DNA of 64,000 nt from Misgurnus anguillicaudatus (lineage: Eukaryota; Chordata; Actinopteri; Cypriniformes; Cobitidae). Below are positions 10,232 through 20,207 of the stretch, piece by piece. Both the position numbers and the translations under genes were made by a program. Positions within the stretch are counted from its first letter, which is position 1. Each line of letters begins with the position of its first letter. The notes under the pieces were generated by a model that was not told the origin of the DNA, did not search any database, and worked only from the letters and a program-made list of their open reading frames with translations. The DNA is taken from NCBI RefSeq assembly GCF_027580225.2, contig NC_073361.2:29044501-29108500 (forward strand). Direction: 5' to 3'.

Positions 10232-11404
10232 TAGGGGAGACCGGGGCTGGTTGTCTCACGGGTTGGTTGTCACACTGCTTATTCCAGACATACTACATGG
10301 CACTGTGGTACAATTTTGATATCAATTTGTTAGCCTTTAATAGCTTACTCATTTGCACTTGAAATTTTGCTGAGCAGACACAAAACATTGAGGTTAGGAG
10401 ACAATATTTTATTTTTATGGGCCAGAGTAAATTTTAATGTTGGTGTTGTTTTTGTGTTGAGATCTTGTAGGATATTAGTCATTCAAAAACAAAACACTCA
10501 TTAAAAAGCTAAAAGTAGTTGCTTTATTTTGAATCATCTTTTAGCGATCAAGTTAAAGCCGTGTGGCAGCAAGCTTATCATGTTCGTCAAGAAGTCAGTT
10601 GGGGATGGTTGTCACATAGCTTGCGAGGTTGGTTGTCACATAAGAATATTGGACATGTAGACCTTTTAAGACTGTTTGTCTGTTTGTTTGGTTTTGTTTG
10701 CTGTTAAAATAAAATAAATAACGCATTAAATAAAGAGGTTTTAACACTAAAAATTATTTCATTTTATTTCTCAACACAGTAGACAATAGGCTTTATGCCC
10801 AGCTGCACTACTTCCTGAACTTCCTGTTTTCTGTCTGCCATTATTGGACAAACTGATTAATCCAGGTGTGCCTGACCTCAGTAATCCCAACAACAATAAT
10901 CAGACACACCTGGATTAATCAGTTTGTCCAATAATGGCAGACAGGAAACAAGGAGCTGGCTGAAGTTCATAGTGCAGCTGGGCATAAAGCCTATTCAACT
11001 AACTGATCACCCACTTTAATGCCATTGTTTAAACATAAGGGGCATTAATAACAACTATCATATGGGTGGATTCATATTAAAACTTATTTGCCGTTTCTAG
11101 CTTAAAAAACTAAAAAGTTACACATTATATTTTCAGATCCCAATTTATCACTGAAATCCTATTGAATCACTATAGGGACAACCAACCCCATAACCGTGAT
11201 GGGGTTGGTTGTCACATTGTGTCAGAGTGTCTTTGATGGTTAATTACTTCCTGTTACAAAACATTCTAAAAGTAAAAAGTATACACATTTAAAGCCAAGA
11301 CTCCAAAGTTTCATTTCATGTAGGAATTACTGCTGAAAGATTTTTTGAAGATGAGCAATTCATGCATGAATAAAAATTGTGACAACCAACCCCGGTCTCC
11401 CCTA
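10232..11404. mobile_element. 1.17-kb DNA transposon, GGGGAGACCGGGG ends
   Basis: The inverted ends TAGGGGAGACCGGGGCTGGT and ACCAACCCCGGTCTCCCCTA match over about 26 bases and are flanked by TA. The word GTTGGTTGTCACA, or a close variant, occurs about seven times near both ends and inside (10246, 10261, 10604, 10626, 11178 complement, 11203, 11380 complement). No transposase frame is visible. A TA target would suit the Tc1/mariner/IS630 group, but that assignment is inference. Confidence 0.75.
10785..10996. repeat. Inner long palindrome within the GGGGAGACC element
   Basis: AATAGGCTTTATGCCCAGCT at the left pairs with AGCTGGGCATAAAGCCTATT at the right. Inside, ATTATTGGACAAACTGATTA and CAGGTGTG also pair with their complements. 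About 210 bp, so it may be a separate palindromic MITE inserted in the larger element. Confidence 0.75.
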
Positions 11405-11454
11405 CATGTACGTACAGTATGGTACATAAAAATACACACAGATCCTCACGTTGA

Positions 11455-11582
11455 ATTCAATGGTTTGGATGCTTTTATCCAACATATTGTTCATTATAAG
11501 GTATACATTTTTATTAGTATGTGTGTTCTCTGGGTTCAAACCCATGAGCCTAACGTAATGCTCTACTACAGTATTGCTCCAT
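11455..11582 (-). mobile_element. tRNA-derived SINE, minus-strand copy
   Basis: The plus strand shows GGATGCTTTTATCCAA, then GTATACATTTTTATTAG, then GGGTTCAAACCC, followed by AATGCTCTACTACA. Read on the minus strand this is a tRNA-like head with a B-box-like GGGTTTGAACCC and a downstream L2/V-SINE-like tail. It is diverged and shortened. Confidence 0.7.
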
Positions 11583-12036
11583 GTTCAAATTGTAGTCGTA
11601 CAACCAATGTGGCTCCCTTTGCATTATCTTAAATCAAAATGATTAGCTGGGGAACGTCACAATTTTGTTTATGTTTGTAAAATGTTTGAAAAATGCACCT
11701 CAAAAAGTCAACTTTGGCACCCCCAAGCCATTTCGCTTACGTAACTCGGGCTAAACAGCATATCATACAAATGCTAGTGTAATAAAAAAGATAAAGTAAA
11801 TAAAAAAATAAAAGAGTGCATTGAAAAGTAAAGGGACTTGGTGACATTAGCAGGAAAGGAAAGTTGATTCAGAGACGGGCCATGAGAAAGATTAGAAAGA
11901 CAAGAATTGTTTTCTCTTCTTCATCAGATTGTGGCCCAAAGGATTTATTTGATCAGAAACTTTGAGATTAACTTTGATTTCCCAACATGACATTTACAGA
12001 GTGTCAATTCCTAACTTTATGGTCACAGTTTTAAAT
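11583..12036. other. Unassigned non-coding stretch between SINEs
   Basis: AT-rich single-copy-looking sequence. I see no coding frame, RNA gene or repeat boundary in it. Confidence 0.4.
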
Positions 12037-12110
12037 AACATTTATGCATTTGGCAGATGCTTTTATCCAAAGCGACTTTCAGTGCATTACAAGGTATGTC
12101 TTTTTTATTT
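12037..12110 (-). mobile_element. SINE 3-prime tail fragment, minus strand
   Basis: ATGCATTTGGCAGATGCTTT followed by ATCCAAAGCGACTTTCAGTG is the complement of the conserved fish SINE/L2 tail (TAAGTCGCTTTGGATAAA type). The tRNA-like head is not recognisable, so this copy is truncated. Confidence 0.75.
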
Positions 12111-12338
12111 TCCAAAACTGTACCCAAAAGCAGTTTCGGTTTGTGTTAGTGGACTTCACAGTAAGGTAGTTTGTTAATCCCTATTACTGTAAATCAAGAT
12201 TTTTTTTACAATAAACTGAGACCAAGCCTAAAGTCAATTGCAGTGTTTAATACACGAGACCTAAGCAGTGTTATAGGACGACCTGTGGCTTTTTCTGTCA
12301 CTTGAGATCAGAGTGGAGAAACCGAACATGTTTAGGGG

Positions 12339-12367
12339 TGTGTGTGTGTGTGTGTGCGCGCGCGTGC

Positions 12368-12400
<33 letters not shown>

Positions 12401-12409
12401 TGAGTGTGG
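12339..12409. repeat. Compound (TG)n(CG)n(GA)n microsatellite
   Basis: TG repeats to about 12356, a short CGCGCGCGTGCG segment, then about 14 GA units (12370-12398) and a TGTGAGTGTG tail. Plus- and minus-strand frames crossing it give low-complexity peptides only. Confidence 0.95.
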
Positions 12410-12817
12410 GGCTGTTGATGGCAGCTGCTACTGCTTTGGATGTAGAAACGGACAGATTGTGCGTTGTGTTGGTACAGCCAGTTCGCCACCTGGCACGCTG
12501 TTTCTTGTTAGAACTTCTTGCTGTTTCTGTTCTGCTCAGAGAGACACGGATGCGAGCGGTGACAACTTTCGTCGCACGCCACGTTCAAACCGGCACCACA
12601 ATTAAGGCCAAAGGGACTATGTACAAAAAAATCACAACTACTATACTGGAATAATTCAACTTTCAATGCAGAGAAGAGTTCACTAGGGATTCAGACAATG
12701 CACGCAAATTCACACAGAACGATGATTTTTGGAACTGGATGTCTAGGAAGAAACTTGTGGCCGTTGTTAATTAGTCGTGGTTGCTAAGGAAAGCATCACT
12801 GTTACTACACTATTAAA

Positions 12818-13040
12818 ACTAAAGGTTCCAGAAATGGTCTACACTCCATTTTTGGTTCCTCAAAGAACCTTTCAGCCAAAAGACTTGTCTTTCATAACTT
12901 TTAATGATCTAAAGAACCCCTTTTCACCACCAAGAACCTTTTTTAATACAGATGTTAAAGGTTCTTTATAGAACCATTTAGCCAAAAAAAATGGTTCTTT
13001 AATGGTATCACTGTGAGGAACCATTATTTTTAAGATTATA
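12818..13040. repeat. AAAGGTTC/GAACC foldback MITE remnant
   Basis: AAAGGTTCCAGAAATGG, AGAACCTTTCAGCCAAAAG, AAAGGTTCTTTATAGAACCA and AATGGTTCTTTAATGG form an imperfect inverted arrangement of AGGTTC and GAACC words. Shorter pieces of the same theme are at 37520-37590 and 45050-45110. It resembles a common cyprinid repeat. Confidence 0.6.
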
Positions 13041-13840
13041 TCATTATCAGTTTGAACAATCCTAAAATAATTTGATTTGAGCCAATAAGCAACCACCTAG
13101 CAACGCCTTGGCAACCACTCAGAACACTATGGGAATTGATAAGCATTTTTTAAATAAAATGGTACAATTCGTTTCATGTGTGATATTGAATCTGATATTC
13201 ACAATTCGAGTCTTTGTGTAAATGATAATTGTTTAGACACCCCCACGCCCCAGCCGTCCAGCCCACCCAAATCCAAACCCCCGCATCCCGGGATGTGATT
13301 GACAGCTAGAGTGCTAATGTCTCTCTCTGCTAACAGACCCGACGCATCCTTCTTATTAGTTAGTCATTCCACACTATCACACCCAGAATCTGTATCTGTT
13401 ATTTCACATTTTAGCCCTGCTATGCATATGCACAGCGCCCAGACCGACACTCTCGTTTCCTACATATATACAAGACCAAAAAAAGGTATTTTTAAATTCG
13501 CTTTCCTGGTCTTTTTTTAGTATTACTTATTACTTAATCCTGTGCATTATTTTGGGTCTTGCAGTGTGGCGGGTTATAATGCATTTGCATAATAGATGCT
13601 TTGAGATTGAAGATTTGAGAAAGAAAAAATATTAATTTATACATTACAACCTGCTATTAGTTTATTTTATCACACCGTTCTGTGAATTTTAAATTGATTA
13701 ATTTTTATTAGTACAGTATAAAAAGTCCTAAAGTAGAAAATCATTAAGAGACTAGTTTTAGGTCCTCATATATTCATTATTAAATATCTTTTTTTTTTCA
13801 TTTTATGTTATTTGGGTCAGTATCATATGTATATACACAA
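13041..13840. other. Single-copy-looking non-coding stretch
   Basis: There is a C-rich block at 13240-13290 (CCCCCACGCCCC) and AT-rich remainder with a T run near 13788-13798. Short frames have no recognisable domain. Confidence 0.4.
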
Positions 13841-14118
13841 TGTGACCCCCAGCCATAAAACCGGTCATAAGTCACATGGGTATATTTGGAGCAATAGCCA
13901 ACAATACATTGTATGGGTCAAAATTTTACGCCAAAAATATTTAGGATATTAATTAAAGATCATGTTCCTTAAAGATGTTTTGTAAATTTCCTACTGTAAA
14001 TATAAATAAACATTTATTTATCATTAGTAATATGTGTTGCTAAGGACTTCATTTGAACAACTTTAAATGCAATTTTTTTTATTGGCCCTGAAGACTAGTT
14101 TTGTGGTCCAGGGTCACA
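13841..14118. mobile_element. TGTGACCC-type MITE, copy 1
   Basis: TGTGACCCCCAGCCATAAAA at the left and TTTTGTGGTCCAGGGTCACA at the right are inverted ends. The interior carries AGCAATAGCCAACAATACAT and TTGCTAAGGACTTCATTTG, shared with the copy at 41133-41483. Non-coding, typical of cyprinid genomes. Confidence 0.8.
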
Positions 14119-15085
14119 TATATTTTGAGTTATGTGAAGACGTTGATGAAATGATAAAGATCATAAAGTGGACCATGCTATGCTATACTATACTTTACTA
14201 CATTTAGTTAAGTTGTAAGTAAATTAGACTTGTGTTTGGTGTGTCTAAATGTTTACCCAACAAACTATTTGCAATATTCAAAGACATTAAATCCAACAAA
14301 TTATTATTCTTTTTTTTTAATGCAATTTGTTTAGCAAAAATCAAAAGTCTTCATTAGTTAACCAAATTGTGTAACATTAATGCTTAACATTTAATTTGTT
14401 TTCAAAAAAAAAAAAACGTTTTTGCGTACTTTTTAGGAAAAACTTGGCCCTGTTGATTGATTATGAATTATATTTATAATTGCATTGTTCAGCCAAATAA
14501 TCTCATCTGTGGGTATGAGAAGTAAGCCATTTTATTTACTTAAAAACTTTACATTTCCAGCAGACAGTAGAGCGTTTATATCCCTTTTAACTGCGGAAAC
14601 AGATGCTGTGAAACACCAGCACAACTATACAAGTTTGTAGCCGAAGGGTGAATAAACATAGTTGTAAAAGACAAACTTCTTCTTTGGATGACATGGAGGC
14701 ACAAGAGTTATTCTGTTGAGAATGAGTGGTGTGGTGTCGCTCAGTGCCAGTGCGACTGTGCCATCATGACCCCTCTTTTTCACTGCCGCCCCGCCTCATT
14801 TCAATGGACAGCGTTTTCTATTGTGTTCTCCATCAAAACAGAGGACAAAGTTAGTCAGCAAGTTGCATAGCATTCCTGCATTCAGATTTCTCAAGCCTCT
14901 TTTGGAAAATGTTTGACAATGAGAGCTCGACCTGGCCGGACCACCGGAGGTACGTAAACTATACCTTTTTTTTATCATTTGGTCATTGGCCGGTTTATGT
15001 TGAGTAAGCATGTACAGTATCAGTGGAAAGTTTGGACATGAGTGTTTGTTTATCTTTATCTTTTAAATTGATCGATAGATCTAAA
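14119..15085. other. Single-copy-looking stretch with a possible short exon
   Basis: Mostly AT-rich. At 14909 an ATG in favourable context (purine at -3) opens 13 codons that run into AG|GTACGT at 14950, a plausible splice donor. The peptide (MFDNESSTWPDHR) matches nothing I recognise and no acceptor exon can be shown in the window. I treat this as a weak hint only. Confidence 0.25.
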
Positions 15086-15353
15086 GTAGAGGTTCTCACA
15101 TTTTTGACGTGCACCCCACCTTTGTGTAGCAATCCTTTTGCGGCCCCCCCAAAGAAAATTCATGACATAAAACAATCTCAAATGTATAATTTGAAACAAA
15201 CATATCAAATTATACAATGTTGTGCTGTTGGATAGTAGCCTTATTTTTCTGAGGTTTAAATTACAATAAATTAATGTATTTTCTAAAATGCCATAAAACT
15301 GGGGTCCCCTGGCACCATTTTGCGCTCCTCCTCCGGTTTGAGAATCACTGATA
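15086..15353. mobile_element. GGTTCTCA-type hAT-like MITE, copy 1
   Basis: AGAGGTTCTCACATTTTTGA at the left and CCGGTTTGAGAATCACTGA at the right are inverted ends. The interior shares TTCATGACATAAAACAAT and GCCATAAAACTGGGG with the copy at 50187-50416. No coding capacity. The ends resemble hAT (Charlie-like) termini. Confidence 0.7.
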
Positions 15354-15367
15354 CAAAGGCTTACTTA

Positions 15368-16033
15368 GGGCCTGTTTAAACGAGAATGCTTGAGGGTGAA
15401 AACGTAAAAATATTTTATCGGATGTGCCTTTTGTTTACACGGTGACGCCGTTTTTGGGAAAGCTCCACCCTCCAGAGTGGAAATCTTAAAAGTGATCTAC
15501 CGTCGCGTTCCCATCTGAAGGGTAAAAACGCAAAAGTCTGCTCACGGTGGCTCTCGTCGCGTATGCGTTTACGTCACAGGCACGTGCCAGTTTAGGAAAA
15601 TAACAACAAACATGTCGGATTATCTCCATACGACGGACCTTCAATTGGCCATAGCAGCTCTGATAAATAGACAAGTGTCTTTCCAGCAGTTGTACGAAAT
15701 ATTCACAGCTAGTATTTCTGATCAAAGAAAGCGCATTAATTACCTCCATCAAATTGTTGATGTGCCAATTAGTCGGATGCAAACCAGATGGCATTGGACG
15801 AAACCTGGGAGAACAAGGAACAGGGTTGTACGCAGATGTGTGGACTTGGTGGTGTGGGTGTCAGCGCTTCACATTGCCACCTAGCCGCCTGGAGTGCATA
15901 CTACATCAAATATCACACACTTTTGCATCACCATAAGCACGCAGATTTCCTCCTCAAAGCGCTCGTATAAACGCGGAATAAAAAGTGATAATGCAACTTT
16001 TTCTTTTCAGATCGTTTCCGTCTAAACGTAGCC
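15368..16033 (+). mobile_element. PIF/Harbinger-like element, first of two tandem copies
   Basis: It starts GGGCCTGTTTAAACGAGAAT and ends CGTTTCCGTCTAAACGTAGC C, imperfect inverted ends, flanked by TTA (15365-15367 and 16034-16036), the 3-bp target size of PIF/Harbinger. It holds an open frame from 15612. It ends with a splice-acceptor-like TTTTTCTTTTCAG before the right end, suggesting the 5-prime exon and the end of a larger gene were joined by internal deletion. Confidence 0.7.
15612..15884 (+). pseudogene. N-terminal transposase-like fragment, copy 1
   Basis: The ATG at 15612 follows ATAACAACAAAC, a good initiation context. The 90-residue frame has the conserved segment LYEIFTASISDQRKRINYLH and a basic tail (RTRNRVVRR). 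It is about 85 per cent identical by eye to the 16201 copy in the first 60 residues. I think it is the N-terminus of a PIF/Harbinger-type protein, but no catalytic DDE part is present, so the assignment leans on the TTA target site. Non-functional. Confidence 0.5.
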
Positions 16034-16655
16034 TTAAAAACGCAAAAAAGTGAAACCACCCTTCAGAGTGGAAATCTTAAAAACGATCTACCCTTGTGTT
16101 TCCGTCTAAAGGGTGAAAAGCAAAAGTCTGCTCACAGTGGCTCTCGTCGCGTACGCGTTTACGTCACAGGCATGTGCCAGTTCAGAAAATAATAACAAAC
16201 ATGTCGGATTATCTCCATACGATGGATCTTCAAGTGGCCATAGCAGCTCTGATAAATATACAAGAGTCTTTCCAGCAGTTGTACGAAATATTCACAGCTA
16301 GTATTTCTGATCAGAGAAAGCGCATTAATTACCTCCATCAAATTGTTGATGCGCTAATTCGTCGGAGGCAAACCAGACGGCTTTGGACGAGATCTGCTAG
16401 AACAAGGAAGAGGGTTGTACGCAGACGTGCGGACTTGGTGTGTCAGTGCTTCACATCGCCACCTAGCTGCCTGGAGTGCATACGGCATCGAATATCACAC
16501 AGTTTTGCGTCACCATACGCACGCAGATTTGTCACCATACGCACCATTGCATCACTATACGCATGCAGATTTCCAAAACGCTCGTATAAACGCAGAATAA
16601 AAAGTGATAATCCAACGCCACTTTTGCGTTTTCTTTTCAGATCGTATAACCTTAA
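16034..16655 (+). mobile_element. PIF/Harbinger-like element, second tandem copy, end-truncated
   Basis: The repeat of the preceding element is offset by about 590 bp (CAAAAGTCTG at 15531 and 16121; ATGTCGGATTATC at 15612 and 16201). The left terminal segment is missing and the right end is shortened (CAGATCGTATAACC instead of the full TCTAAACGTAGCC). This is either a tandem duplication or two independent insertions. Confidence 0.7.
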
Positions 16656-16737
16656 ATTTAAACTAAAATTTCTATTAGGTATTGATCGATATGGATTTTT
16701 TTCGCGCCGATACCGATTTTTGTTTCATCAGCCTTAG
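16201..16737 (+). pseudogene. N-terminal transposase-like fragment, copy 2
   Basis: The frame opens at 16201 with MSDYLHTMDLQVAIAALIN and keeps DQRKRINYLHQIVDALIRRR and the basic segment RRLWTRSARTRKRVVRRR. Residues after about 85 have no family likeness and read through the intron-like part into the next repeat. As in copy 1, the catalytic domain is absent. PIF/Harbinger origin is likely but not proven. Confidence 0.5.
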
Positions 16738-17242
16738 CCGATGACCGATACAGGCTGCCGATTTTCTTGAGCCGATACTGCTTTTGCTCACTCAGTTTAC
16801 ATTATAAAAATGACAAAATGATGATGCCAAATGTTACAAGTCTCAATTTAAAAAAGTAACATTTATTGAACTTGAAAAAAACTATATTTAACAAATAGTA
16901 AGAACAGGTGGGGTGCTATGGGACCATGAACTGCACTCTCCATAATGATGAGGAACTATCAGCAAAGGATATTGATTTCTAGCACTTTACTACAACAAAT
17001 ATATATAGAGATGAGAAATAAAAACCCGCTTTGTCCAGCTATGATCAGCTGTTAGGCCGATCTTTCGATGTTGTCATGGAAAGGTTGGTTGTTTTTAGTC
17101 ACATGACCTGCAATTGTCTGTCAATAATGCTGTAAAAAACTATTAGCGAACACAGCAGCCACATATCGGCCGATGCTGATACACATAAAACGTGCAAAAA
17201 TCGGCCCGATATATCAGGCGGCCGATATATCGGTCTATCACG
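16678..17242. mobile_element. ATATCGGCC-type hAT MITE
   Basis: Left end GGTATTGATCGATATGG with GCGCCGATACCGATTTTT. Right end GCAAAAATCGGCCCGATATA ... ATATCGGTCTATCACG, the inverted counterpart. It is flanked by an 11-bp direct repeat AATTTCTATTA (16667-16677 and 17243-17253), consistent with an 8-bp duplication plus chance identity. 565 bp without coding capacity. Confidence 0.8.
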
Positions 17243-17254
17243 AATTTCTATTAT

Positions 17255-17835
17255 ATAAGTGATATATAAGTATATAATTAATTACACAAAAAATAATGCG
17301 TTAAACATTTTTAACACATTTTAATCGCACTTATTTTTGCACCGCGGAACATTTCTCATTGGATGAGTTTCGGCGGACCGATTATACTGGAGCACCAACT
17401 AGTGTTCATGACTTCAGACAACAACAAACCACAGTAAACATGAACGAAGAAGCTGATGAGTTCGCTTTGGTTGGCCCCCGTCCACGGATGGAAGCGTCGA
17501 TAAGAGCATGGTTGTGTGTAAGCTATGCAACAAGGAGTTCACATATCACCGCAGCACATCGAGCCTCAAGTATCATCTCAATGCAAAACATATAGCAGCT
17601 AGCGTGGACGTTAGCCCGACTCCGAGTACAACGACTTGGTTGAACAAAAATAAACAATATTTTGTTGCTTAAGCTTATGTATTCAGTCATTATTCATGCT
17701 ATACAAAAAATCCATGTGAAAAAATAACTTCTCAATGTTCTCAGTTCAAATATTTATTTGTGATTAATTTCGATTAATTAATTACAAAGCCTCTAATTAA
17801 TTCGATTAATTTTTTTAATCGAGTCCCGGCCCTTA
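17255..17835 (+). mobile_element. hAT element relic with BED zinc finger
   Basis: The right end reads TTTTTTTAATCGAGTCCCGG then CCCTTA, a cyprinid hAT terminus recognised from its GGGCCGGGACTCGATTAA complement. The left boundary is uncertain; AT-rich sequence from 17255 leads into the ACACATTTTAATCGCAC segment. The 5-prime exon is kept (next entry) while the catalytic region and dimerisation domain are deleted. Confidence 0.7.
17440..17600 (+). pseudogene. BED-type zinc finger exon of a hAT transposase, frameshifted
   Basis: The ATG at 17440 opens an acidic N-terminus (MNEEADEFALVG). A one-base shift near 17508-17512 then moves the finger into another frame, which reads VCKLCNKEFTYHRSTSSLKY followed by HLNAKH. 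This gives Cys-x2-Cys (codons at 17517 and 17526) and His-x4-His (17574 and 17589), the BED finger pattern used for DNA binding in hAT transposases. No DDE domain follows. Confidence 0.85.
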
Positions 17836-18600
17836 ATAAGTGAACAGAGAAGCATATACAGAAACTGTTTAATATCCCATAATGCACTTCATTAAGTTAG
17901 ATATAAGATTTTGTTATGAAATATTTGCCATACAATACATTATTGACTTAAACATGAACAATATTAATAAAGAATCTGAAAATGTGTCCAAACATTGACT
18001 GGATATTGTAAGATATACTTGGATCTGTCAACTCAGCCGTGCACTATATAGCACGTCAATCACTAAACACGCATTTTATCTGATCTCAATACAATTGCAT
18101 CCTTGTACATTCCTGGCACTTTTACCTAAACTACCTAAAGGCAAACGGTGGAGATTTAAACAAGTTATTTACAAGAGGAGCCCAGCCATTGCTCTGAAAA
18201 CTAGGCTGCAGATCAAAGGATTGTTTTGATGTCTGCGCTTAGCATATTTGTTTAACCTACCCAGTGATTCTGCAAAGTGCACAAGCTTTTTGGTGATATG
18301 CAGAGTACCCCTTTATCCCCCTTTCTCTTGTGTTAGCTCCGGATTTAAGTACTTTCTGTATTTAGGAGACAACTGGATTTGCCAGCTTTTGAAATTTAGT
18401 TGCCCACTGCTTGCAGTCTTGGCACTCCGAAATAGATAACTAGGTATGTAGCAGAGCTAATCCTGATCGGCCTTGTAATAGTATTTGTGGACTACACGGC
18501 ACCCAATTAGGGCATAATGTGTTATTTTTGTTTCTGCTAAGTTGGATTAAATATGAAAATGTGGTTGTTTTCCCTTCTCTTTCACGAATGTTTACTTTTT
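17836..18600. other. Single-copy-looking, enhancer-like stretch
   Basis: No repeat boundary is found. The sequence has balanced composition with words such as TCAATCACTAAACACGC, GATCAAAGGATTGTTTTGAT (TCF/SOX-like) and GTGATTCTGCAAAGTGCAC. It could be a conserved non-coding element; conservation is not visible here. Confidence 0.3.
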
Positions 18601-19799
18601 TTAATCTGCATATTTATTTTTCCCGTTCACCCCCACCCGCCCTTGTTTTTCAGTTCGCGGCCAAATTCGGGGTGAGATGCATTCAGCTATAGTTAGTAGT
18701 GGTGTGCGTGTCAATCGAGAAGTGAGAAAGCGCTCGATGACGAATAGCCATGTACAGTAGAGGAAAAATAAGATGAGCCGGGAGGAAAAGGAACTGCGCG
18801 CATAATTCTCTTTTACTTTAGTTTGGCGAGATGAGCGTAGGTTTAGTGGCAAGAGGAAGAGAAAGGGGTTAGATGGCTCACAAGAGGGATAAACCTGGAG
18901 AGTCATGCTGTAAATGTGTTTTACAGAACACAATGAAAAGAGAGGACAAAGCCATTGTGCCAAACTCCTTTGGAAAATGGTGAAGCGGCTCTCCAAGGTC
19001 CAAGACCGTGGAGAATCCGGATGAGCCTTCGGAAGTGGCAGAGGAGGCGAGTCTTTCCAGGAGCGCACCTGAGAAATGGCCACCCTATCCTTTCCTATTG
19101 CGTGTGCAAACTTCAACACGCGATGTATTTTTTGGGATTCTGCCTCCCGCGGTAAACACGCAAATATCATTGTTAGTGCCGAGAATTCCTTTTGAAAGAA
19201 AGTGTTTCCCTAATGATAGAGCCCTGCCAAAAAAGAGAGAGGGAGAGAGAGACAAAGGCGGAAAAAATGGAAAAACACAAAAACAGTCACAGGTGCTCGG
19301 GGAAAGAGAAAACAGTGTGAATGGTCACCGAGATCCCGCGGGAGGCCTTTCAACGAAAGCCAGTATGGTGGGTGGACTCTGTGACAAGGACGTGCGTTGC
19401 GAGCCAGGTGGAGCAGTTTACCGAGCGCGCTTCCGTAAGCCGCATTCACATGGTAATGCAGCTGCGATGTAACTTTTATTTGTCTCAGTCTGGTGCCGAG
19501 AGCAATAATTATAGAGCACTTTTGCCAGCGTCAAGACCGACAACATCGGCAGATCGAACAAATTTATCATTTCATTCCATTTATCGTGTGCTTATGAACA
19601 TAAGAGTATGTTGCTGTTGATGATATATTTTAGAGAGAAAATATTTATTCAGCCAGCGGTGCCTTTTATCTGGGTAGTATTGTTTTAACGTCAGCTGTCT
19701 GTGTGTTAGCGTCAACTCAAATGCCAACTGGCAAGTGTCACATAGTTTAGCATTTTCTAAAGCTAACAATGAGAGTGTGTGTAATTGATTGTACTGGAC
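18601..19799. other. Single-copy-looking stretch, moderate GC
   Basis: Frames of 189 codons (minus, 18601-19170) and 154 codons (plus, 19008-19472) overlap antiparallel and neither has a recognisable domain, so both are treated as chance. A short GA-rich tract lies at 19232-19252. No repeat family is recognised, so it is a candidate for evolutionary conservation tests. Confidence 0.3.
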
Positions 19800-20190
19800 A
19801 ATAAAGCAATAGTTTACACCCAAAATGAAAATTTGCCCATATTTTACTCACCAACTGCGATTCGTTTTTGTAACGTCGGGTCAGAGGTCAGCCTTCCACA
19901 TGACCTCTCGTGAACATGCGTACCGTCGTAGTTTGAAATATAAATGTTTCCTTACGTTTCACTTCAAAGGAAATTTAACGGATTAGTTTTGGATGGATGG
20001 ATTCACTTTTTGGTTTCTATTAAAATGGGGCACTATCCAATGCCATTTTAAAGCTGAAAAGAGTCAGGATATTATTTATTGTAACTGTAACTGTGTAAGA
20101 CTGAAAGAATGAAGTCATATACACCTAGGAGGGCTTTAGGCAGAGTAAAATATGATCATTTTAATTTTTGGGCAAAATTTTAGGTTAAAA
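19800..20190. repeat. ATAGTTCACCC-family repeat, diverged copy
   Basis: The left end AGCAATAGTTTACACCCAAA ATGAAAATTT and the interior ATGAAGTCATATACACCTAG followed by AGGGCTTTAGGCAGAGTAAA and ATTTTTGGGCAAAATTTTAG match a cyprinid family whose intact ends read TTAAAGGGATAGTTCACCC. A second, interrupted copy is at 58315-58957. Confidence 0.65.
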
Positions 20191-20207
20191 CTGGGTTTGC
20201 CTCTTAA

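Noticed and set aside
12313..12654. 113-codon plus-strand frame with CVCVCV and RERERE runs
   Set aside because: It is a translation of the TG/GA microsatellite with a chance extension; no domain, splice or promoter support.
18601..19170. 189-codon minus-strand open frame, the longest in the window
   Set aside because: No domain or family likeness, an antiparallel 154-codon frame overlaps it, and composition looks non-coding. Conservation of reading frame would be needed to revive it.
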